Position numbers and translations under genes: made by a program
Assembly (NCBI RefSeq): GCF_008831285.2
Contig: NC_045149.1
Location: forward strand, 9,452,417-9,516,416
Source: Nymphaea colorata
Lineage: Eukaryota > Streptophyta > Magnoliopsida > Nymphaeales > Nymphaeaceae
DNA length: 64,000 bases
Direction: 5' to 3'
Shown here: piece by piece, positions 12,676-24,655 of the stretch
Position numbering within the stretch: the stretch's first letter is position 1
How the letters are laid out: each line of letters starts with the position of its first letter
Notes under the pieces: generated by a model
Told to the model about the DNA's origin: nothing
What the model saw: only the letters and a program-made list of their open reading frames with translations
Database searches by the model: none

Positions 12676-13409
12676 TGATGATGATGATATATAATTATAT
12701 ATATATATATATCCACTTCATTCCACCTTCTATAATGGTCCCTTCCCCTCCAAGATAGACTTAGGAACGTCCCAGATCCTCGTGGCCCCTCAGCATTAAT
12801 GGGTTGTGTGCGTCGGCGCGCGTTTTTGTTTTAATTGAAACAGATGGCGTACGTGCTGACATGATCATACGAAACTTGATTTTGAAGGCCCTTCTTCACC
12901 ACGGACGCACATGATGGCATCATGGAATGTGAATTGAATTTCATAGCATGTCCAATAGAATGGTGCATGGATGGGCACATATATACAAGTGCGGGCACGC
13001 ACGTAAACACACACACCCATATATATATATATATAAATTTGCAAAAAAAAAGTATTATCAGAAAATCCTTACTGTTTAAAACCCATTAAAAATATTTGCG
13101 ATTATACCAACAAGTTTATGGGGCCATGAAGAAGAAGTATCCTGTAACAAAAATGAGATGATGTTGATCACTAGGTATCTAGCCAGCCAGGATCAAGTGT
13201 CTAAAATAACCACTTCAACTACTTTGTGCCTTTTAAAAATGCTGTGCACGCATTGACATGTTTGCCGAGCTCCTACACACACATACATATATTCCTGTGC
13301 TAAAATTGAAAGAGCATGCCGTATTCAAACTACAGTAAAGTTGCAGTTTATAATTCACCACTCCACTTGTTTGCAACATCAGTAGGCTTCCCCTTGGATG
13401 GTTGGGCCT
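10926..13409. other. intergenic, nothing recognised apart from a microsatellite palindrome
   Basis: AT-rich. An ORF of 121 codons at 11169-11534 (+) has no features of a known family and ordinary composition, so I do not call it a gene. The microsatellite palindrome at 12613-12712 is listed separately. Confidence 0.5.
12613..12712. repeat. palindromic compound microsatellite (CAT)n-(AT)n-(ATG)n-(AT)n
   Basis: ATCATCATCATCATTAAT at 12624-12641 is the exact reverse complement of ATTAATGATGATGATGAT at 12671-12688. The arms flank an AT-only loop of 29 bases, and a second AT run follows. Confidence 0.85.
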
Positions 13410-13612
13410 TTGTATTTAGTGGGACACAGCAACAACGTATACTTATTGTTGTTTTGTGGGGGAGGTCACTTGGATACTCCACGCATGATTTATATTTTTT
13501 TCCCTCACTCAAGAATGTCCTTCATATACTTGGCATCACGCGCATTCTTACAGTGTCTTTTCTCTTATTCACCGATCTTGTCATCGTCCGAATCAAAGAG
13601 CAAATAATTTAG
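13410..13612 (+). pseudogene. copia retrotransposon fragment (protease / GAG-pre-integrase junction)
   Basis: The frame reads L-K-N-V-L-H-I-L-G-I-T-R and then an S-V-like segment and L-F-T-D-L. This resembles the copia block L-x-x-V-L-H-V-P-x-I-T-x-N-L-L-S-V-S-x-x-x-x-D that follows the protease. No other domain is seen and no LTRs flank it. Resemblance is by eye only. Confidence 0.45.
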
Positions 13613-13737
13613 CAAAATGATTCAAACAATGACCTTGTTATGGGCTATATTGAAGAGATACTTGATGTAGTGTTTGTGCTGAGGACGGAACTTTAGTATA
13701 TATGCATGCCTCGGATGCAAGTAACTTTTTTAGTTTT

Positions 13738-14280
13738 AGCCTTCAGAAACCACACCTGGCTTGATAGACTCGGCTTATTTTTGGGAGACCTACCACCCAG
13801 CAAATAATCTAAACTCTTATTTAGTTTTCTTACAGGGTCTACTTTCGTTGCCTTCACTAGCCCAACCGCTAGCCTTCAGAAACCGCACCTGGTTTGAGAG
13901 ACAGGCTTATTTCGGAAAACCTACCACCCAACAAAGAGTCTAAATTCTTATTCAGCTTCCTTACAGGGTCTACTTTCGTGGTCTACTTTCGTTGCCTCGA
14001 TGTATCGCTGGCCTTAAGAAGCCACACCTGGCTTGAGAGACTCGCTTCTAAGGCTTATTTCTGGGAACCAACCACCCAACAAAGAGTCTAAATTCTCATT
14101 CAGCTTCCTTACAGGGTCTACTTTCATTGCCCCGAGGTATCATTGGCTTTTAGAAACCACACCTGGCTTGAGAGACTCACTTCAAAGACTTATTTCGGGG
14201 AACCTACTACCCAACAAAGAGTCTAAACTTTTATTCAGCTTCCTTACAAGGTCTACTTTTGTTGCCTCGGGGTATTGCCC
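13738..14280. repeat. tandem array, four copies of about 130 bp
   Basis: Units begin at about 13738, 13869, 14009 and 14142 with AGCCTTCAGAAACC-like sequence. Each contains CACACCTGGCTTGAGAGACT, a GGCTTATTTCGGG-like segment, CAACAAAGAGTCTAAA and TTACAGGGTCTACTTTCGTT. Copy 2 ends in a short internal duplication of GGTCTACTTTCGT. The array gives overlapping spurious ORFs. Confidence 0.9.
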
Positions 14281-15159
14281 ATGCTACATTTTAACTTTGC
14301 ATCCGTGATTCACTTCTTTTGTAACATAACAAACACTTAAAATAGAGGCTGACTGCCCATTAGCCCTTAGTACGCTAACCTATTACACCAACCTCTTTGG
14401 GACTTCCTCCAAGCTTATGCACGCTTGGGTTTGTGACTAAGGCCCCTGCCCACCCAAATACAGCACCAGCCACCTACTAACAACTAGCTCAGCTGGTACG
14501 CTGAGACCCTTAAAGCCTTGACGTACAAGTAATTAACACATTTTCGTTCACATAATCGTACGGTTAAAATCGTTCGATATTGATGAACCACGCCTGACTG
14601 CCATGCATGTGGACAATAGCAGCTTCATAAATGGAAAATTGTGGAAGAAAAATGAAAAAAAGTTATGAGTTGAGCCAATGTGGCATCAACTTGATTAATG
14701 CCCTTTAGATGAAATAAACATGGGAAACCTCATCTGATCATAAGCCAATTGCTTTTAACCTGTTTAGAATGCTAAATATTATCATAACTTTTAGTAAAAT
14801 CAGGGTAATTAGAGGATGCATTTATGAAGTGAATCTGGGTATTGAGTGTGTCACAAAAAACATACCACGCTTTTAAAACTTGGTTTTCATAAAACGAGCT
14901 TTCCAAAAAAAAAGAGACTTTAGATGAAGATGTCGCCCAAATGCCCACTACCTCCATAATATTAGGGTTGGTTGAGCTCAAACGTTAAATAAAGAGAAGT
15001 GTGGGAATATCAAATCATTTTGAGGAGGGGTGGAAGCAGAAATTTTTGTCTATAGAGCACTAAATATATAGGTAACAAATTTTTAATTAGCCTTGGCGCA
15101 GTGACCTGGGTCTTGTGGGACTGATCTATATAATTAGACTCAAATCCAATCATTAAAAA
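14281..15159. other. intergenic, possible SINE-like fragments
   Basis: No gene. AGCTCAGCTGGTACGCTGAG near 14488 and CCTTGGCGCAGTGACCTGGG near 15088 look like tRNA-type A boxes of plant SINEs. I see no matching B box at the right distance, so neither is called. Confidence 0.35.
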
Positions 15160-15261
15160 CAGGGCGAGCCATGAAATTTTTATGAAAGGGGTTAAATTGA
15201 AGTTTCTAAATTATCATTTTTCAAAATTTACATAGCGGGCCCTACCTTGGCTCCGCTCCTC
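15160..15261. mobile_element. hAT-type MITE, CAGTG family (copy 4), with TSD
   Basis: 102 bp. Starts CAGGGCGAGCC, ends GGCTCCGCTCCTC. Flanked by ATTAAAAA at 15152-15159 and 15262-15269, an exact 8-bp duplication (a low-complexity one). The interior resembles the 4111 copy. Confidence 0.7.
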
Positions 15262-15814
15262 ATTAAAAAACAAAGCTTTAGAATGGACTCATTGAGGCAT
15301 ATGCCCCACACCGCCTACATTTATCTCTGCACCTGCTTTCAAACATGAACTTGTTGCTTTTTATCTTACTTTTCATCAAAATTTCGTGTTCGAAAACCAC
15401 TAATAAGGAAAACTCATTTTAAGAAATTAAAGTTTTCCTTTGCACTGTGAGTGATCATTGGTGATGGTTGACCGAAAAAGAAAGAAAAAAAGCAATCCAT
15501 CGTTTTCCATCCATCGCATGTTCTAAAGTTGTCAAAAAGTAGAAGAAATTAAAAGTTTCTTGGCATTTTTGTTGGTTATGACTTGGGAACAAGATTGAAG
15601 TAACAATGATATTTCAATTTGGCCGGCCTGGCATAGATAGAAAATGTATTTGAAAAAAACAATGTCCAAATTAAATCACCACCGCTTGCAAGAACTATCA
15701 TTATATAGATAGAAAAAGTCAATGTTAGCTGATGTAACTATTAGATGACTAAAAATAAATAACTCGCCAGCCAATTCCCCTTTCCCTTCAAACCCCACCG
15801 CCCCACTACCGCCC

Positions 15815-15906
<92 letters not shown>

Positions 15907-18301
15907 AATTGAACGTGACTGCCTTATTAAAGTCACTCAGTCATTGTATTCATTATGATGAACAGTTAAAAAAAATAATTATTATTATTTTTGTCATCTA
16001 GTATTAGTTTTTTTTTTTTCAACAATCTAATTGCATTAGAATGACTGACTAGATGGCTGGATTACTTTGGATAGCCAGAGTCTCCATTCACTAGAGGGTA
16101 CAACTTTTCTACTTTCTAATTTTTTGTGAAAAAGATTAATTAAGATAACTTATTTTTTTCAAAATTCACTGAAAATGAAAAAAAAAAGACAATACGAACC
16201 AACCCAGAAGTAAGAACCAGGGAGAAGAAGTTATATACACTTTTGTCCTTCTTAATGTTTGTTTTTTGGACAGGTTTTCTCTGATGCCCGCTTTTCTCTA
16301 TGTTTAACCAGAAAAATATATACTGCATATATTTCACATTTTTATAGTCAGTAATTCTTGTTACATTTAAAAACCAACGCTGTTGTGAATTGAATACAAG
16401 GGTTCCTCATCATTAAAGAACACAAGCAACAGACAATGTTTTAAATTAATGCAAAAACAATGTGGACCAAGATGCAAGTGGGGCTTAAACTGGTTTGTTC
16501 AAATCCTCAGTTTCATGGATTCGTTTGCTCTCATCCTATGGTTGCAGTTCAGTTACTTTGAGTAGGTGATGAACTACCCAAACAAAACAGTAGGTGGATA
16601 CCTTTTCTTTCTCTCTTCTTTAATCTTCAATGTTTCTTTTTCTTTTTTTATGAGATGTTAGGAATGCAAACTCTTCCCAGCTAAAATCTCGTATCGTAGA
16701 TCATATTTTTTAGATATGTAAATAAGATTTTATTGCAACTCAAATTAGTCGAAACAAAATGTTCACATGTTACATTGGCTATGGGATTCAAATAAAAATG
16801 TAAAAACTCTAGGTAATATATCTTGAAAACTAAGCTATATATTACTTACTTTATATGCTGTGCATTCGAGCCTGAAATGTTCAATTTCTCCACCAACTGC
16901 ACATAATTAATAGTAATTCAATGATCTACTAGAAGCAGAGAAGTACTTGCTTGCATGAGGACCGTGACTAGCTGAGTAAGCGAGAGAAATTCCCACCACC
17001 CAAGTGAAGGCCAAAGCATCTTCCTTTACCCCTATCCTACCAAGATCTAAGGTTACTTTCGGTGCTTTAGGGTGGCATCCTCGCGATGCTTCAACTTGCA
17101 TATCCACGCTTTGCTTTTGCAACACAAAGAGTGAAAACCATAGGAGTTCAAAATGGAGACTGACCATCTATCAGCCCTTGCCGCATCCATTGTACCAACT
17201 CCCTCAAGAATCGCACGATGCCTGTAACTAACTAAGGGTGCCAATTGTTGTTCCTATCAGGCGATGGATTCTTTTGGATCTTCAGGCACATCATTGACAG
17301 ATTTGACTGGGTCTTTCCATGATCAGGTGATCATCACTTGGCTATTAATTAAAACGATCAATCATGCCAAGATTCGATTCCAAATTAGTTTCTCCGTCAG
17401 CCCTCCGTCTGTGAATATTATTTCTCAGCCATGCACACCCCATAGACATTCACATTTTTATTATCAAATGTTATATTATTATAGTAAGAAGTAATAGAGT
17501 GGTTATGAACTGAACACTGTTAATTAATTGCAGAATCCAAAGAATCATGACTGTGGGATCATGTTATAGCAAACATATTCCCGTTTGAGGCAATTATTCT
17601 TAACATATTTTATCATTATAATGGTTGAAGAGAGCAGAAGGCAACTAAAAGCTACAACTGCCACCATCTTGGACTAGGTGTTGACGTAAAGACCTAAAGA
17701 AATACCAGGGTGTCTATACCTAATTAAAACAATGGTGGAGCCAGAAATATGTGAATGAGGGGGCACTAAGACTATAAATTTGTGACCTTAATGGGACGGC
17801 CAATTGCCAATATCTAATTAATTATCTTCGTAAGTGGCTGCAGTTTACTTAGGGGTATGTTTATTTCACTGGGATTCCAGAACCACGGATTTAAAGCCGG
17901 ACCCCCAACCCTCCAATCCAACCTTAAATCCACAATTTTTTAAGTGTAATGTGAATCTAAAAGCGAACTGAGGATCATCTTTTAATGCAGCCTCAAATAT
18001 GAGATCTAAGGCTACCAAACACAACTTACCAAATGGACCAGTGAAGTGACTGATCTGGTCTTTAAATAGTTCCTCATCATATAAAAAAACACAAGAACTG
18101 TTGGCAAAGCCAAAATGTGATGAGCTGGAATCCAGAAGAGGATTGTAAGTAAGTTGTTATAAACTGTTGTATTTAAGTCTTTGGTTTTATGGATTTATTT
18201 GCTTCCCATGGTTGTGCTTCAGTTGTTTTGAGGAGTAGGTGGACACTTATATATATATATATATATATATCCAAAGCTATCAAGCTTTTTCTAGATTCGC
18301 T
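15262..18301. other. intergenic, nothing recognised apart from a microsatellite
   Basis: AT-rich with short ORFs only. It contains the TC/AT microsatellite near 15818 and, near 17730, a short stub resembling the CAGTG MITE family (GTGGAGCCAGAAAT). No splice-consistent gene model found. Confidence 0.45.
15818..15902. repeat. compound (TC)n-(AT)n microsatellite
   Basis: About 28 bases of TC repeat run directly into about 56 bases of AT repeat. The minus-strand ORF over it encodes only Ile-Tyr and Arg-Glu repeats and is not a gene. Confidence 0.95.
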
Positions 18302-18481
18302 CAGTGTTGGAGCCATGTGTGGGCTGCTGTGTGCAATTGCGCACATCAACCCACAAAAAATTCTGTATGCATATACAGGAACCTTCTTAATTTTTTTACT
18401 TATTTACATATAGGTGCCTTTTAAGGTTTAAAATCCAATCTCTTAGTACCACTTAGCTAGAAACTTCTGACTCCACCACTG
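18302..18481. mobile_element. hAT-type MITE, CAGTG family (copy 5), with TSD
   Basis: 180 bp. Starts CAGTGTTGGAGCCA and ends TGACTCCACCACTG, nearly perfect inverted ends. Flanked by GATTCGCT (18294-18301) and GATTTGCT (18482-18489), an 8-bp duplication with one mismatch. Useful as the reference copy for the family in this window. Confidence 0.85.
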
Positions 18482-21400
18482 GATTTGCTAGCTACGTACA
18501 ATTAACAAGTTTAAAATTTTTACCTGTGCGACAACATCCGATGGTTGATATATAGACACACACACACATATAAAGAAAAAAAAATATAGAATATTAAAGT
18601 TAAAAATATAGAAATCAAGATGTTCCTTTTTTTAAGAGTCTGAGATAACTTTCAAAAGAAAAAAAAATGAGCGAGGGTGAAACAAATAAGTTTCCTTAAC
18701 TGAGGCTATTTGTCTTCTTTGAGTGGTATTTCAAATTATTAAAAAAAAAACATCTTAGCTTTTATATTTGTAACTTAATCTTCGTTGTCTTATCTCCTTG
18801 AAATCAATAACATACTTGATTCCTATCAAATCCGGCATATGAAGGTCAGATCACTACATGCTTTCCTATTATGTGCTGCCTATGCCTGATATCACAAGAT
18901 GGCCAAAAAATTTAAATATATCACTAACAACCAGCCGTCACATGAGTATTAGCGATGGTTTATAATGTAGCAACAGTTCATGGCATTTTTAACAGCGATT
19001 CATGATGCTTTTAACGATAAATTTTTAAGTTTCAGCCATACAACAACATCTAACACACGACACCATAGAATTATTCGTTTAACTACTCCAATCAAGACTA
19101 GGTTAAAGAAAGATCTGCAATCCGAACATATTTCACTCGGTTTATATCCCATCAATTATTAATTTGAATAGATCGAGGGTCCACGACCCTACTCTGGCAA
19201 TATTCTTTGTCTTTTATAGTGGCCTGACTATTGTTGCATGCCTCCATTATTTATAGTACATCAAAGGACCTGTCTGCTTCACGATAAAAACATAAAAAAT
19301 GGCGCCTTTTCCTAAGAAAACGAATATTTTTGTGACACATAAACGAAAGGAATGGGTCCGGAGGGAGTGCAGACCTACCTTTCCCCTCTAAAGATGGTGG
19401 AAATTTAGTTGGCATGCAACCCTTGAAATTAAAGCTTGTTGAAAGATTGCATCCATGATTGAAAGGTTTTGCTTTTCAAAAGAGAATTATATATGAAGGA
19501 GATCGAAAAGCGAGTTGCAGAAACGAAACTAATGAAGGCACGGACGATCGAGCTTGATTTGGTTTTCTTTAAATAAATGTTTTTGCCATGGAACTTTCCT
19601 TCATATAACTTTGGGAGATTTATGAATCAGATGCTTCCAAAGCACAGTAAAAGATTACCTTTTTCGATTTATAGGCTCTGTAATCCTTCTGAACACAATC
19701 TATTAACTTAAACTTTCGAATTCATCCGTTGTAATTAATTTGAATTACAGAAGACGCCCTTTGCCAAAGCTAAGCTTGGTTGCCTCGAAAACTAGGTTTA
19801 ATTTTGAAGTATTTGGGTGTCATCAAAGCTCGGTCCGAAGAAATGCCAGCTTTGACAAAATATTGTTCTGTAAAAAGGAGTGAAAAGCCTGACCCCCCTT
19901 CGGGCTAATACCAAAAAACTAAGTTTTTGAGCTTATCATCAAACCAACAAAACAAATTTTCAAAACCCATAAAAAAAATTGGACTTCATAGCTTCCTACA
20001 AAACTTGGTTAGATTAGGGTGGGAGCAGATCTATCTAGAAATTTTGTTTGGGAGGTCAGCCTATGCTTCTGAAAATTTTAATAGGGGTAAAGTGTGTTTT
20101 TTTTTTAAAAAAAAAATCTTACAAGAGCCAAATGAATTTTTTTCTAAAATTATAAGTGTAAATTTTGTTTTCTCAAAAAATTTTAAAAGAAGAAGGTCAT
20201 GGCTCTGTCGACCCCCCCTAGTTTTGAGTTCCAGTCTCCATGAGGGTGTCATCAAAATGCCCTTTAATAGTTTTGATTCTAGTCATAGTTTTGATTCTAG
20301 TCTCGATGAGGGTGTCATCAAAATGCTCCTTAATAGTTTTGATTCTAAAACTAGGTTTTCGGCGAAACGAATCAAATCGATTCAGTGGAAAAATATTTTC
20401 TGGTGCCATATCTCACACTTATTTGAATTATTATTATTATTTAAACTTTTTATCATTTATTTTAAAAATATATGAATATATATAACAATATTAGGATTCA
20501 AATTCCGATTGTTCTTGAAACCGGCCGGATGGCAATTGGATTTTGAAACCGGTTTTGACGGTCTATATTGACGTCAACTGTTGTGGATCAAACAAGCACT
20601 AGCTGGTGTTTGCTAGCAACAAAGAAAAGGATCCGAGGCCAATCGGTACGTACGTTTTTTTCTTTATATTCCCTTGGCAAGCTTTGGAAAGCCCCCAATC
20701 ATCTAAAGTGGAGCGTCTGAAAGTGTACCTGATTTTGCTGCTCCCCTCTGTTTGATGTGCCAAAATTTCCACGTCCCTTTTTTAGTGACAATTGACTACC
20801 ACGTTGAAAAAATCCCCCAGCTTTTTCTTCCCCTTTCTTCTTTCTTTCTCCCCCAAATTAAAAAATAAAATAAAAAGAGATACGTTTAAAATGAAACAAA
20901 CTAGAAATAATCAGACAATAAAACCTTAAGAAAAGCATTTTTTTCTTCTTAATACAGCACCCCCCAACAAAACACACACACACACACATATATATATAAT
21001 ATTTTATTATGGTGCCTTATGAAGTATTTACCTTGAATTAATGGGTATTCATCCCATCAAGCTTTTGCAATATAAAGGAGGAGACCTTAATTACCTTTCA
21101 CATGCCAATTGGTGGCCAAAAGGAGGAAGGGTGCCCTTTTTTTGGAAAATTTAGAATTTACTTGCAATTTTCTAATAACCTAATTTAAAATGAGTAAAAT
21201 ATGAACAACACCTCTTGACCTGTAAAAAGTACTAGTGGCCTTGGCATTGTCATCTCAACGTGACTGTTTTTTGTTGTTTAAAAAAATTGAATTATTTATG
21301 CATATGTAAGAGACTTCAAATCCTTACATCTTATGTAATGATGAATGTTGGCCGATGGCTAAAAGCTAAAATTTTATTGTTAAAAAAATTGTTACAAGGG

Positions 21401-21486
21401 CATTAGTGATGGTTTATGATAACTATTTATAATGCCGTTAACAATAATTTATAGAGCTTTCAATGATCAATTTTGAATTGATAAGA
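18482..21486. other. intergenic, nothing recognised apart from a short duplication
   Basis: AT-rich. A 182-codon ORF at 19927-20475 (+) is Phe/Lys/Ser-rich and partly made of a 66-bp duplication. It has no recognisable domain and I do not call it. Confidence 0.45.
20237..20345. repeat. 66-bp partial tandem duplication
   Basis: GAGGGTGTCATCAAAATGC followed by TTAATAGTTTTGATTCTA occurs twice, about 66 bases apart. A shorter TAGTTTTGATTCTAGTC unit repeats between them. Confidence 0.8.
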
Positions 21487-21521
21487 ATATATATATATAT
21501 AGATCAATTTTGAATTGATAA

Positions 21522-21568
<47 letters not shown>
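21464..21568. repeat. duplicated GATCAATTTTGAATTGATAA block with (AT)n runs
   Basis: A segment of about 20 bases followed by an AT run is repeated. The second AT run is much longer, which suggests slippage-driven growth. Confidence 0.8.
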
Positions 21569-21569
<1 letters not shown>

Positions 21570-21899
21570 AAAAAGATGGTGCATTAGAAGCTTCTAGTAA
21601 CAACCTAACACGCTGTTAACAAGGCGCCAGCGCTCTTATATTTCTATGGAAGATTTCCCTTTTTTTCAGAAGCAGGAAAAGTTGAGCGGTAGGCATAATA
21701 AATTAAACTTTTATAAACATTATTATAACAAAGTTTCTAATTAAAAAAATACTTAGTGCTAAAGCAGATGATTCAACGATGTCAGAAGAAGCAAATATCC
21801 GCAAACAGAAGATCCATGAAGTGTGGGTCCCACAAACATGAAGCGCCTATTGGTGGGGCCCATCCCTCTGTAGACAAACGTACTCGGTCTCGACCACCA

Positions 21900-22125
21900 A
21901 CCCTTTTTCGGATGATGATGATGATGGATGGTATGCATGCCTACATGGTATGTGCATGCATGCACCATCCATTCATGCATGTATGGTAATACCATGTATA
22001 TATGTGGATATTGAACATGCATGGGGATGGTGGGTTGGATGATCATGCATGTTGGCAGCTAAGGACAGAGTGTGACGTGGGGTGGGCTGAGTCGGATGGC
22101 AGAAGAACTATATAACATTGTGGAT
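21900..22125 (+). promoter_or_regulatory. promoter-like island dense in CATGCA (RY) motifs
   Basis: Six or so CATGCA/TGCATG motifs occur between about 21932 and 22045, including an overlapping GTGCATGCATGCACC. A GACGTGG element follows at 22071-22080, and a TATA-like ACTATATAA lies near 22107. RY motifs with an ACGTGG core are the known signature of seed-maturation promoters bound by B3 factors (ABI3/FUS3/LEC2). No ORF follows on either strand within several hundred bases. It could be the promoter of a lost gene or of a non-coding RNA, or chance composition. Confidence 0.35.
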
Positions 22126-22480
22126 TGCCTTCTCCAGCCAGCTAAGCTAAGGTTGGTGGCTTATGACATCTCACCAATGTCCCCAATCATGCATCATATC
22201 ATTAGTTAAAACATTATTGATAAGATGAGCTTAAGTTTCACTAAAATTTTATTTAAAAAATTAATTAAACATTGTCGACGCCCCTTGATTTGACATAAAA
22301 TGTGGATTAGGATCCAGGGCTGCGGAACTACACAAAAAATTATATATGCAACTATGTCTGTTTTTAAAAATTTAAAATTGTAATGCCTTCTTTTGTTATT
22401 ATAATGCATGCATATGAATGCACAACCTACAATAACTTGGTTTGACCATTCAATTATACCCATCTTAGAGCGGATTCTTA

Positions 22481-22652
22481 AGGGTAGTTTGGGAACAATA
22501 ATATTATATTATTGTCTCAACTCTCATGTACCTAACTTAAAAATTGGTTAAATTCGTTAGACACTTTAAAAAATATTCTTTGAATTTGACTCGTTTTTTA
22601 AGATAGGTTCATAAGACAGTAACAATATGTTACTAATGTCAAACAACCCCAT
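22481..22652. mobile_element. MITE with 9-bp TSD
   Basis: Left end AAGGGTAGTTTGGGAACAATAA. The reverse complement of the right end is ATGGGGTTGTTTGACATTAGTAA. Flanked by GGATTCTTA (22472-22480) and GGATTTTTA (22653-22661). A 9-bp duplication points to a Mutator-like element. Confidence 0.65.
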
Positions 22653-22670
22653 GGATTTTTAACTAATGAG

Positions 22671-22836
22671 AGGGATCACCTATGTGTCAGTAACACATTC
22701 TTACTATCCTATTTTAAGAATTTGTGAGTAGATTCATAAAATACTATAACATATTATTTTATGAATTTACTTCATTTTTAAAAGGTATATTCATAATACT
22801 ATAACGGTATGTTACTGATACCACACAATCTCTCAA
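22671..22836. mobile_element. MITE related to its left neighbour
   Basis: Left end GAGGGATCACCTATGTGTCAG. The reverse complement of the right end is GAGAGATTGTGTGGTATCAG. It shares the GTAACA...TTACT interior with the element 20 bases upstream. The flanks show only a rough duplication (AACTAATGA and AACTATGAA). Confidence 0.5.
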
Positions 22837-24099
22837 CTATGAAATAAAGAGGTTACATTTGAGCATTAGGGATCACATCTGTGTGGTTGGAGTTTTGGAA
22901 AATAAGCTTCCACAAACTTATATTACACTTACACAGGTTCTCTTTTAATGTATGTGTGCACATGCACATACAAAACACATTTCATAAAGCTAAAAATTCA
23001 TCCTACTTTGTTGATAAGTTTATTTTGAGTGAGTAGGAGTTTTGTATCACTACTCAACATGAAATCCCAACCACCTTCCATCTTGCTCCTAGGGTTGAGA
23101 ACTATGTCAGTTCAGGGGTTTGATACTTCAGCATGTACATCACTTTCCTTTTCAATTGTCACAAAATGTGAATGCAACTCGGAACCAACCGCTTACTAGC
23201 CGCCGACCCTAACTGGTCAACCTACATCCCTCCATGCAATTTTGTTGATGTGTCTCACCTCCTTGACAAGAGAATAAATTAATTTTGCCATGTTATTGGT
23301 TCCATACCTTTATTTACTTTGACACAAAAAAGGAAAATAATCTTTTTTGACACTCAGAAAAAGTGAGCTGCAAATAACCTATATAGTCCTCCAAGCAAGT
23401 TTTGAAAAGTTCAAAGAAGAGAAACTTAAGTAACTTTGCTTAAAAAAACTTACGATCAAAACATGTGGGTATTGCTGATGGCTTTAACCGTAGGGATGCT
23501 CCACCTTGGGCGATCAGTAGGTGGAAAAGTGTTTTACCGGTGATTAATTTCACCACTGTTATAAACCAAAAATCGCTGTTCTAAAGCCAATGCTAGACAC
23601 AAATACAAGAAAGAAAAATAAAAGGCCTCATATACATCTAAGAGTAGCTGCTAACAAAGTACCGAAACCTCACATACATATATTGCTTCACAGCAGACTT
23701 TACATTTAGCCACGAAGGAACTCATGGCTATTGTAATTATTGTGGCATAAATTTAAACCTTTAATTTTGACTAAGGAGTTGCTACAATCCATGCTTAACT
23801 TCACAATCCACATACAATTCATGCTTCCAATTAAGAAATCAGCTACACCTGAATACGCTTCTTTTGATTAATAACAGTAAGCAATTCAGAACACTAAAAC
23901 GGCTTTTACTTCATGAGTTGGTTCGTTTGTTGAGTCAGTGGGAGGGACAGCATCCTGAATGAGTTATGAGTACTGAGTTCTCATTCGGAGTGGTAGAGGA
24001 ATTTGGTTTGAAAGTAATAAGAGGAAACTGGAAAGTAGAGTGGAAATTCCAAAAGCGCAGCATGGTAGTTCCCCTGCATATGTATAAGCTGTACGTAAA
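22837..24099. other. intergenic, nothing recognised
   Basis: AT-rich with no supported gene. Confidence 0.45.
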
Positions 24100-24655
24100 A
24101 GAGACTCCAGAAGGCATTATTGCATTCATCGAGTGACTCCAAATCAACAATTTAGAGCAGCACATTAATGACAAAAAAAATACTATTATACTCTAGATTA
24201 TCTGTTACTACTCTCATTTGCTCAGTATGTTCATAGTCAAAGTCATCACCATTTGCAATCAGAGACTGATAATTTGGCATTTGCAATCACAAAAACCGAC
24301 AGTGGTTACATTGGAAAATCCTGAGAAACCATGTTAACATAAAGTATCACCAAGAAAATCAGAAACACATGATAAATTACATGAACAAAGAGAAAATTTA
24401 TGGCATACCAGTACAGAAAACCCACCATGTCTGATCCTAGCCATCACTGATTGTAACAGTTGAAGAACTCTATAGGCTTCCTACTTTGCTTCATACCAAG
24501 ATTGGATACCAACAATGCTTCTTTGTCAAATTGGAATAATCAGAAACGAACTTCTTAAATTCTGAAAGCCTTTCCAAATGGCCTGTAAAAGTATATCAAA
24601 GATATGGTTAAGAGGATTATAGATAATCAAATGAACAGCAATGTACAACAGTTAG
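24100..24655 (-). pseudogene. unidentified gene remnant, coding-quality exon-like segments
   Basis: Minus-strand segments read like protein. About 24585-24513 gives H-L-E-R-L-S-E-F-K-K-F-V-S-D-Y after a TTTTACAG acceptor. About 24505-24405 gives E-A-Y-R-V-L-Q-L-L-Q-S-V-M-A-R-I before a GTATGC donor. About 24150-24000 gives E-S-L-D-E-C-N-N-A-F-W. The second block is preceded by an in-frame TAG, and the first two blocks are in different frames without room for an intron. I therefore call it decayed. I do not recognise the family. Related exon-like segments lie at 29300-29530 on the same strand, beyond an insertion. Confidence 0.4.

Noticed and set aside
14488-14520. AGCTCAGCTGGTACGCTGAG as a tRNA gene or SINE head
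   Set aside because: A-box-like only. No B box (GGTTCGAATCC) at the proper spacing and no cloverleaf could be drawn.
15676-15936. Minus-strand ORF with Ile-Tyr and Arg-Glu repeats
   Set aside because: Microsatellite translation only.
19927-20475. 182-codon plus-strand ORF
   Set aside because: No recognisable motif, part of it is a tandem duplication, and composition does not differ from the AT-rich surroundings.
21756-22046. Met/His-rich ORFs on both strands
   Set aside because: They translate ATG/CATGCA repeats of the promoter-like island and have no coding signature.
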